From the NCBI GenBank assembly GCA_964591255.1, contig CAZQAA010000108.1, positions 1-5,376 on the forward strand: a stretch of DNA of 5,376 nt, written 5' to 3'. Shown piece after piece: positions 1 to 5,376 of this stretch (its first letter is position 1; each line of letters begins with the position of its first letter). Made by a program: the position numbers and the translations under genes. Under the pieces are notes generated by a model. The model was not told the DNA's origin and made no database searches. It was given only the letters and a program-made list of their open reading frames with translations. Source of the stretch: CAZQAA01 sp964591255. GTDB taxonomy: Bacteria > Desulfobacterota > DSM-4660 > Desulfatiglandales > Desulfatiglandaceae.

Positions 1-1078
1 TCTTTTCCAGATGACCTACCTTGTGATCCGGGGCAAGATCAATCAGTGACCGTACCCGTTTATAGACCCTATTCTGTATCCTCTCCTGAAAAAAAAGTTC
101 CATCCCAAAATTAACGATCGCTTTAAAATCCTCCTTTACACGATTCATACAAAACCGTTTAAGGTTAATTCTGAAATCTATCCCTGCACTTCTCAAGGCA
201 TCATAGGTCGCATAGTTTACCCACTCTGCGATGGAGGCATTCACTACTTCGGCCCCGAATTTCTCAAGGGTCCTGATCACGTCCTGATTCGCGTGGACAT
301 GTGAACGCAAATAGATCTCACCCACGATCCCAATCCTTGGCTTGGGGGGTATATGAGGGTCAATGATCTCTTTTCCCTCCTCAATAATCTCACACAGCAT
401 GTCAAGGATGGCATCCAAGTCCGTTTTCCCGCCATATACCACAAAGGCCTTTTCCATGGAAATCAATGCTCTTTCAATAAATTTATCTGCCATACCATAT
501 TCCTTTTCATAAGGCCTGATTCTCCATAGCAATCTGTCAAGGACATCCCCTACAATCACGGAAAAATAACAAACTTTTTTGAGATCTTTTACACGCCCCT
601 CCTCAATAATTCCTGCGAGGGAATAACCGTCATCCGTTGTAATTGTCCCTATCTTGACCTTTTTCAAATCATGAAAGGAATCCAAGACAATTCTCTGATA
701 TTTGTTGTACATACCGAACCGGCATGGGCCTGAAGATTCTGGCATAAAATACACGTAATCCTCAGGATGAAAGTTATTGCCTAACCTATCTTTCTCTTTT
801 TTCATAAAATAGAGGATATCGCCTGTTGTAATCTGGCAGGGATAACATTCCTTTCCAGAGGTATATTCCTGGCCAAAATCAAGCCCTTTACAAGTATCCA
901 TAACCTTGGCAGAAACACCAAATCCCCTGAAAGATGCCGCAAGGAGACGGGCACCGATCCTATTCATCTCGGGAATCAGGAGGATTTTGCCCCTGCAATC
1001 AAAACGGCCCACATTTTCACTGAAAAACCGGGATCCTATGATCTTTTCTGATCCATTTTCCATATTATGATTAACCAT
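1..1078 (-). CDS. BcrC/BadD/HgdB-like Fe-S protein (stand-alone C-terminal part of the large CoA-activase family), 3' partial
   Basis: An open frame of 359 codons starts at the ATG at 1078 and leaves the window without a stop, so the C-terminus is missing. It resembles the 2-hydroxyacyl-CoA dehydratase / benzoyl-CoA reductase subunit family, in particular the HgdB-like segment that often ends about 1400-residue double activases. Visible landmarks are GKECYPCQITTGD (residues 75-87, with Cys78 and Cys81), MPESSGPCRFGMYNKYQRIV (112-131, with Cys119) and IGIVGEIYLRS (249-259). Cys63, Cys78, Cys81 and Cys119 are candidate Fe-S ligands by family analogy. No signal peptide or membrane segment is seen, so it should be cytoplasmic. 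The start overlaps the activase stop by 8 nt, with a G-rich Shine-Dalgarno-like stretch (GGGGGA, 1092-1097) 13 nt upstream. The in-frame ATG at 1063 is an alternative start but has no such site. It is probably the electron acceptor or partner of the upstream activase. The substrate is unknown, and no separate HgdA-type subunit is visible in the window. Confidence 0.88.
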   Translation of the reverse strand, partial: MVNHNMENGSEKIIGSRFFSENVGRFDCRGKILLIPEMNRIGARLLAASFRGFGVSAKVMDTCKGLDFGQEYTSGKECYPCQITTGDILYFMKKEKDRLGNNFHPEDYVYFMPESSGPCRFGMYNKYQRIVLDSFHDLKKVKIGTITTDDGYSLAGIIEEGRVKDLKKVCYFSVIVGDVLDRLLWRIRPYEKEYGMADKFIERALISMEKAFVVYGGKTDLDAILDMLCEIIEEGKEIIDPHIPPKPRIGIVGEIYLRSHVHANQDVIRTLEKFGAEVVNASIAEWVNYATYDALRSAGIDFRINLKRFCMNRVKEDFKAIVNFGMELFFQERIQNRVYKRVRSLIDLAPDHKVGHLEK

Positions 1079-4000
1079 AATGCTTGAGAGATCCCCCACG
1101 TTCTAACCCTACCGTTAACGTCTGAATTGTATTGTCTATTACATTTTTATAGGCTTCCAGTCTGGTCATTACGCCTGCCACGGCACTATGTTCGTCTAGT
1201 TCCAAGATGAGATATGCCTTGGAACCCATAATATGTTTATAGAAATGCTCGATAAATGAATCGGCTCCACAACTGAAATTGGTGAGATGTAGGCCAAAAT
1301 AGTTGGCATGTCCCTTAACGAATCTTGCAGTCCTCAAAATTCTTGCTCCAAGTCCCCAGTACATAGAAGGAAAATCAGAGAGATCTACCGAAGATACATC
1401 AATAAAATCCATGGGAAGGGCGGATATTCCGATCTTTGCAAGATTCTGGCCCAATCTCAAATTGAGCCTCTCATCATAAAGGTTATATGGACGACCCGTG
1501 ACAATCACCAAAGGTTCGTGGGAATCATGGACATCGATTATTTTATGGCCTTCCCGATAAAGTTCCTCTATAAACTGTTCCTGTTTATCAAGAGCATAGT
1601 AAAGCGCCTTCCGTATCTGAGTGCTATTTACTCCCAACTTGGACCGTATCTGCTTTGATATTTCAATGGCCAAGGAATCTGGATCATATTTCAAATGGAT
1701 AGTCGGGGTCAAAATATTCGAGCTGTCCATACCAAAAGCTGCCCGAAGCATATAAGAATTACCCTGAAGCATGGGACAGTAAAAACCAACTTCTGAAACA
1801 TGAGGTGTGGGCATATTAATGAGACTAGGCAAAAATACATATCTCGTTTTTCCTATCAACTCCTTGACATGGCCGTGTGAAACCTTCACAGGGTAACATG
1901 TCTCTGCCACAACAGTCTCTATCCCAGCTTTTGAGATATGGGTATTAGTAGGGGGAGTAAGGACAACCCTAAAGCCAAGTTGATCAAAAAAATGTGCCCA
2001 CAGGATAGCGTTTTGATGTGTGTAAAGGGCTCTCTGCATACCTATAGTGGGTCTTCCATCCACCTCAAAAACAGGGTCATCCTTCAGTTCTTCATAAACA
2101 TCGGTCATATAAGCCTGCCAGACCTTCTGTCTCAGATCAAAAAAATTTTCTTTCTTAACGCCCCTGGACTTCGCCAATTCATAGCGGCCGCACTCTCCAC
2201 CCCATATGCTGCGCCTGCCGTCAAAATCATATATCTTCAGCTTGCACTGATTGAAACAGTTAGGGTCAGCATGACATATCTTTTCCCTGTGCTCCATTTT
2301 GTCATTTATAACACTAACAAGCTCCCTGAAACTGCCATGATCCATGTTTTTCTGGTGCATTTTCTCCTGCACACTTATGGCCGCACCATATGCACCCAGG
2401 ACTTCCCTGTGCTCAGGGACAATTATCCCGCAGCCAAGGATATTTTCAAATGCTGCCACTACCCCTTTATTTAGGGAAGGTCCGCCAAGAAACATCACTC
2501 TGCGCCCCACCTTCCTCTTCCCCACTACTCGGTTTAGATAGTTATGCACTATTGCATAACACAGTCCTGCTATGAGGTCCTTTTTATCAATACCTTTTTG
2601 GTGATAAGAGACAAGGTCCGATTCCATGAAAACCGTACACCTTTCAGCCAGTCTGACAGGCGTGTTTGAAGAAAGGGCTATCTCCTGAAATTCACCAACA
2701 ATATTTATGCCGTATTTGTTGGCCAGCTCGTGCAAAAAGCTGCCCGTCCCCGCAGCACAAATCTTGTTCATATCAAAATCAAGGGGATAACTGTTTGAGA
2801 TATAGATATATTTTGAATCCTGGCCACCAATTTCAAAAATAGTATCAACTTCCGGATCAATTTCCACTGCACCCCGTGCGTGCGCTGTTATCTCATCAAT
2901 AATCAGATCCGCATTGAGGAAATCCCCCACAACATTTCTACCGGATCCGGTGGTAGCTATACCCACAACATCTATCTTTTTTCCCACATCGTCCATCAAA
3001 TATTTCAAAAGGGATTGGGTAACTTCTATAGGTTTACCCTGTGTCGGAACATAACGCTTGTGAACAATCTTCCTTGCCTCGTCCATAAGGACATACTTAG
3101 TAGTGGTAGAGCCTATATCTATACCAAGATATACCTTGGTATATTTCTGTATAACCCTGATGTCCCTCGTTTTTGGTCCGGGAAAATCTGTATATTTCAA
3201 TTCCAGCTTCTGGGCAATGGGTACAGAAATCCTGTTGCTATACCCCACGGCCTTGCATCGCTCAAGATCAAGGCTTGAAATCTTATGGCCAGAGTCGGCG
3301 ACAGATCCTCTGTCCAGATCAAGGGCCCGCAGTGCAACCCCTAATGCCCCAATAGATGTATTATATGGAGGGACAATCAAACCGGGAAAATATTCCTTTA
3401 AGGCCTTTATCTGAAGTGCATTTAACGAAAGCCCACCGATAAAAAGAAGCGGTCCTTCAAGTCTCCTGTTGGAGACAATGGTACTCATATAATTCCTGGC
3501 ATTTCCCACATGGAGTCCATAGATAATATCTTCCAGTCTTTCACCCTTATTCTGGAGATGAATCATATCGGACTTGGTAAATACGGTACACCGGCAAGCT
3601 ACATTGGCAGGCCTTTTGCTATCCATACCCAGCCTGATAAAATCCGTCAGTATCTCATCTGTCTGGTGCTGAGAAACATGAAACTCTTTCGAATAAATGG
3701 AAGTAGCAAGTCTCTGCGCCTGCTGATCAATAAAGGAACCGGTACCTGAGGCACATGGGCCATTGGTATTGAAATATTCCAACTGCCATCCACTTTCAGA
3801 GTGGCCAATCTGGAACAGGGCCGTATCTTGCCCACCCATGCTAATGACTGTCCTGACATCCGGTTTGACAAAAACCGCTCCCAAGACCTGACTGATAGTA
3901 TCAAATTCGTAAAAAGCATTTAAATCTTCGCTGAGTTTCCTCCCATGGTTACCTGTGAAGGACACGGATAAGATCCTTTCCTTGCCAAATTTCCTGTATA

Positions 4001-4184
4001 TCTCCTGGACTAGTTCAAAGACTTCTTCCTCCACCTTACCCAGGTGTCTGCAATAGGGAGACTCATGGACAATTTGCCTTTGGCAGTTAATCACAATACA
4101 GTTCAGGCTAACAGATCCCACATCAATGCCCACATAAAATTGATCTGAGTCATCATGCCAGGTCTTTTTATATTTGCCTGTCAT
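1071..4184 (-). CDS. Double-ATPase acyl-CoA dehydratase activase-related protein (two BcrAD/BadFG domains plus DUF2229)
   Basis: This 1037-residue protein belongs to the 2-hydroxyglutaryl-CoA dehydratase activator family (ASKHA-fold ATPases that use ATP to drive an electron from a [4Fe-4S] cluster to a partner). Domain 1 (about 16-290) has VGIDVGS (18-24), MGGQD (116-120), GPCASGTGSF (142-151, Cys144), RCTVF (198-202, Cys199) and FIGGLSLN (248-255). Domain 2 (about 350-605) repeats the set: LGIDIGSTTTK (353-363), EIGGQDSK (451-458), KICAAGTGSF (475-484, Cys476), ERCTVFMESD (514-523, Cys516) and FLGGPSLN (565-572). A linker then carries Cys637, Cys643, Cys647 and Cys665. The DUF2229 region (about 710-1015) has ETCYPVKVSHGH (761-772), FYCPM (801-805), NFSCGADSF (969-977) and LDEHSAVAGVMTR (996-1008). 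Many relatives run to about 1400 residues with an HgdB-like tail; here that part is the next gene. The ATG overlaps the upstream radical SAM stop (ATGA) and has only a weak Shine-Dalgarno site, which suggests translational coupling. The protein should be cytoplasmic. Its physiological substrate cannot be read from the sequence. Confidence 0.95.
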   Translation of the reverse strand: MTGKYKKTWHDDSDQFYVGIDVGSVSLNCIVINCQRQIVHESPYCRHLGKVEEEVFELVQEIYRKFGKERILSVSFTGNHGRKLSEDLNAFYEFDTISQVLGAVFVKPDVRTVISMGGQDTALFQIGHSESGWQLEYFNTNGPCASGTGSFIDQQAQRLATSIYSKEFHVSQHQTDEILTDFIRLGMDSKRPANVACRCTVFTKSDMIHLQNKGERLEDIIYGLHVGNARNYMSTIVSNRRLEGPLLFIGGLSLNALQIKALKEYFPGLIVPPYNTSIGALGVALRALDLDRGSVADSGHKISSLDLERCKAVGYSNRISVPIAQKLELKYTDFPGPKTRDIRVIQKYTKVYLGIDIGSTTTKYVLMDEARKIVHKRYVPTQGKPIEVTQSLLKYLMDDVGKKIDVVGIATTGSGRNVVGDFLNADLIIDEITAHARGAVEIDPEVDTIFEIGGQDSKYIYISNSYPLDFDMNKICAAGTGSFLHELANKYGINIVGEFQEIALSSNTPVRLAERCTVFMESDLVSYHQKGIDKKDLIAGLCYAIVHNYLNRVVGKRKVGRRVMFLGGPSLNKGVVAAFENILGCGIIVPEHREVLGAYGAAISVQEKMHQKNMDHGSFRELVSVINDKMEHREKICHADPNCFNQCKLKIYDFDGRRSIWGGECGRYELAKSRGVKKENFFDLRQKVWQAYMTDVYEELKDDPVFEVDGRPTIGMQRALYTHQNAILWAHFFDQLGFRVVLTPPTNTHISKAGIETVVAETCYPVKVSHGHVKELIGKTRYVFLPSLINMPTPHVSEVGFYCPMLQGNSYMLRAAFGMDSSNILTPTIHLKYDPDSLAIEISKQIRSKLGVNSTQIRKALYYALDKQEQFIEELYREGHKIIDVHDSHEPLVIVTGRPYNLYDERLNLRLGQNLAKIGISALPMDFIDVSSVDLSDFPSMYWGLGARILRTARFVKGHANYFGLHLTNFSCGADSFIEHFYKHIMGSKAYLILELDEHSAVAGVMTRLEAYKNVIDNTIQTLTVGLERGGSLKHYG

Positions 4185-5104
4185 TGTTCATTGCCTGAAT
4201 AATAGATTTCCCCTAAATGTTCCTGCCTGAGTATATATCCTTTAATAAGCAGCCCCTTAATGACAGGTTCTATATCAGCTACAGGTATACCCAGTGACAT
4301 GGAAATATCTACAATTCTGAGAGGCCTCCTTTTCGCCATCTCGATTATATCCTCAGATAAGGTATCTTTTTGCCATTGCTTGGTACTGACAGGAGCTCCG
4401 GCAATGATCTCGCTGCTCCCTCCGAATAATTCTTTTAGCTCCTCCAATCTCTTCCTATCAATAGATATGGCCCTTCTGTCTGCCGGAGGACGTACAACCG
4501 TATTGATTTGTATCTTTTCAGGTCTTATCTGTTCCACCACTTCCTTTAGGGCATGGACCTCACTTTCCGAATCATTGAATCCCGACAGAAATACCAGTTC
4601 TAAAAAAATTTGGCCGCGATATTCATCCCGCAGGCTTATCAAGCCGTCAATAATTGTGTGTAGGTCAAGATCATGATGTGCTCTGTGAATCAACTTGAAG
4701 GTCCTGTCAGATACCGTTGTCAGGGTAGGCATAATGACATCCGCCATAAGGACACGTTTACGGACCTCGGCCTTCCAGAAAAGCGAGCCATTAGTTAAAA
4801 GGGCCACCCTTATGTCTGTCATATCTTTGATAGATCCTATAACTCTATCGATCTCGGAATGAAGAGTCGGTTCACCGGATCCTGCCAGCGTGATGGCATC
4901 AGGAGTAGTTTTTCCCAACTTGTTTTCTATCTCAAAAACCACATCCCTAACCGGTAAAAATCTGCCCGGCACAGATATCTTGGAGGTAGTCCTTCCCACC
5001 TGACAATAAATACAATCGAATGTACATGTCTTCAGAGGAATTAAATCCACTCCCAACGACATCCCCAGTCGCCTGGAGGGAACAGGACCAAAGACATAGC
5101 TCAT
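4181..5104 (-). CDS. Radical SAM protein, COG0731 (wyosine-synthetase-like) family, with C-terminal winged-helix domain
   Basis: This 307-residue protein opens with the family's typical N-terminus GPVPSRRLG (6-14), followed by the radical SAM motif CTFDCIYC (Cys27, Cys31, Cys34), which binds the [4Fe-4S] cluster that cleaves S-adenosylmethionine. Further core landmarks are AGSGEPT (74-80, the GGE-like SAM-binding stretch), LLTNGS (102-107), PTLTT (126-130) and SGFNDSESEV (174-183). After the barrel, residues about 248-303 look like a winged-helix module (DIIEMAKRRPLRIVDISMSL onward, ending GEIYYSG). The family is annotated as tRNA wyosine-synthetase-like, but bacterial members of this kind have no established substrate as far as I know, so no reaction is assigned. 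The start is supported by the family N-terminus and by AAGGG (5111-5115) six bases upstream. The stop overlaps the activase start, so the two are likely co-expressed. Confidence 0.93.
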   Translation of the reverse strand: MSYVFGPVPSRRLGMSLGVDLIPLKTCTFDCIYCQVGRTTSKISVPGRFLPVRDVVFEIENKLGKTTPDAITLAGSGEPTLHSEIDRVIGSIKDMTDIRVALLTNGSLFWKAEVRKRVLMADVIMPTLTTVSDRTFKLIHRAHHDLDLHTIIDGLISLRDEYRGQIFLELVFLSGFNDSESEVHALKEVVEQIRPEKIQINTVVRPPADRRAISIDRKRLEELKELFGGSSEIIAGAPVSTKQWQKDTLSEDIIEMAKRRPLRIVDISMSLGIPVADIEPVIKGLLIKGYILRQEHLGEIYYSGNEQ

Positions 5105-5110
5105 GACAAA

Positions 5111-5115
5111 CCCTT
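5111..5115 (-). promoter_or_regulatory. Ribosome binding site of the radical SAM gene
   Basis: On the minus strand AAGGG lies six bases before the ATG at 5104, a good Shine-Dalgarno match and spacing. It fixes the start of the radical SAM gene and suggests independent translation initiation, unlike the two downstream genes, which overlap their predecessors. Confidence 0.6.
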
Positions 5116-5141
5116 ATATAGTTTCAATCCACATGGAATGG

Positions 5142-5157
5142 TTCAAATGCATATGAA
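5142..5157. repeat. Near-perfect 16-bp palindrome (possible operator)
   Basis: The plus strand reads TTCAAATGCATATGAA. The outer four bases on each side (TTCA / TGAA) and the central ATGCAT are self-complementary, with one mismatched pair between them. It sits about 40 bases upstream of the radical SAM start, in the only intergenic gap. The size and symmetry would suit a dimeric regulator, but in AT-rich intergenic DNA chance is a fair explanation. Confidence 0.25.
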
Positions 5158-5186
5158 ATCAATATATCAAACCGACAGGAATAAAA

Positions 5187-5376
5187 TTAGTGGGCCTCAT
5201 CCCAGTTTTTACCCTTACCTATGTCGACTCTAAGAGGTACGATTAAGGGATATACCCCTTCCATTTCCTTTTTTATCATTGGTACGACCGTATCAATTTC
5301 TTTTTCCGGCACCTCAAAGACCAACTCGTCATGGACCTGGAGAAGCATCCTCGTGTTAAAACCATCACTACTTAGG
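5187..5376 (-). CDS. polA: DNA polymerase I, C-terminal end (5' partial)
   Basis: Only the last 62 codons and the stop are inside the window; the gene begins beyond the right edge. The frame shows MLLQVHDELVFEVP (residues 10-23 of the fragment), which is motif C of family A DNA polymerases. Its HDE triplet matches the conserved His-Asp-Glu at the E. coli Pol I active site, where the aspartate binds catalytic metal. The fragment ends in GKGKNWDEAH, very close to the Pol I C-terminus (E. coli ends in ENWDQAH), so the 3' end is intact. Pol I fills gaps and removes RNA primers during replication and repair. It is a housekeeping neighbour of the radical SAM and activase genes, 82 nt upstream on the same strand, and no functional link to them is implied. 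Confidence 0.93.
   Translation of the reverse strand, partial: LSSDGFNTRMLLQVHDELVFEVPEKEIDTVVPMIKKEMEGVYPLIVPLRVDIGKGKNWDEAH

Larger units (their letters stand above)
5105..5186 (-). other. 82-nt gap between polA and the radical SAM gene
   Basis: This is the only real intergenic space in the window. Directly after the polA stop there is no GC-rich stem followed by a T run, so no intrinsic terminator is apparent. A TTGAAC / TATATA pair is present, but its 20-base spacing and its overlap with the ribosome binding site make it a poor promoter. The gap also holds a near-perfect 16-base palindrome, listed separately. Read-through from polA into the operon is possible. Confidence 0.5.

Noticed and set aside
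1061..1078. The activase/HgdB-like junction as a sequencing frameshift or pseudogene
   Set aside because: Both frames keep family motifs up to the junction, the break lies between domains, and the second frame has its own ATG exactly at the overlap, as in coupled genes.
1308..3749. Several plus-strand open frames of 60-178 codons at 1308-1658, 1938-2474, 2344-2575, 2880-3414 and 3510-3749
   Set aside because: All lie opposite the strongly conserved activase gene, and their translations show no recognisable motif or family resemblance. They are antisense shadows.
3647..3919. Minus-strand 90-codon frame inside the activase
   Set aside because: It sits in another frame of domain 1, where the activase motifs are intact. 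Its translation shows no recognisable motif.
4260..4676. Plus-strand 138-codon frame opposite the radical SAM gene
   Set aside because: It is serine- and isoleucine-rich with no motif, and it is explained by the complement of the radical SAM coding sequence.
5115..5147. Sigma-70-like promoter from TTGAAC and TATATA upstream of the radical SAM gene
   Set aside because: The spacing is about 20 bases, longer than usual, and the -10-like box overlaps the ribosome binding site, so the transcript would start too late to include it.
5160..5186. Intrinsic terminator after polA
   Set aside because: The stop codon is followed by a short T run, but no GC-rich hairpin precedes it and none is seen further into the gap.

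Overview
All recognisable genes in this window lie on the minus strand and read right to left. They are the 3' end of DNA polymerase I (polA), a radical SAM protein of the wyosine-synthetase-like (COG0731-type) family, a 1037-residue double-ATPase activator of the 2-hydroxyacyl-CoA dehydratase / benzoyl-CoA reductase type, and the first 359 codons of a BcrC/BadD/HgdB-like iron-sulfur protein that runs off the left edge. The plus strand holds no credible gene. No RNA gene, mobile element, CRISPR array or intrinsic terminator was seen.

Layout by position: 1-1078 is the HgdB-like gene (3' end missing), 1071-4184 the double activase, 4181-5104 the radical SAM gene, 5105-5186 the only real intergenic gap, and 5187-5376 the end of polA. 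The activase start overlaps the radical SAM stop by 4 nt (ATGA). The HgdB-like start overlaps the activase stop by 8 nt. The last three genes therefore look like one translationally coupled operon. polA may be its upstream member or a separate neighbour, because the 82-nt gap shows neither a terminator nor a convincing promoter.

How the genes could work together: canonical activators hydrolyse ATP to push one electron at very low potential from a [4Fe-4S] cluster, bridged between two subunits, into a dehydratase or reductase. Here two activator ATPase modules are fused in one chain, followed by a four-cysteine linker and a DUF2229 region. The C-terminal HgdB-like part, which many relatives carry in the same polypeptide (about 1400 residues), is encoded as a separate gene. 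The likely pair is an ATP-driven electron injector (1037 aa) and its acceptor Fe-S protein (at least 359 aa). Their substrate is not known from the sequence. The tight coupling to a radical SAM enzyme, itself a consumer of low-potential electrons, is suggestive but unproven.

Organism: this points to an anaerobic bacterium. The activase type, moderate base composition and codon use would fit a Desulfobacterota-like (former Deltaproteobacteria), Nitrospirota or clostridial anaerobe. This is inference only; no marker in the window fixes the phylum.
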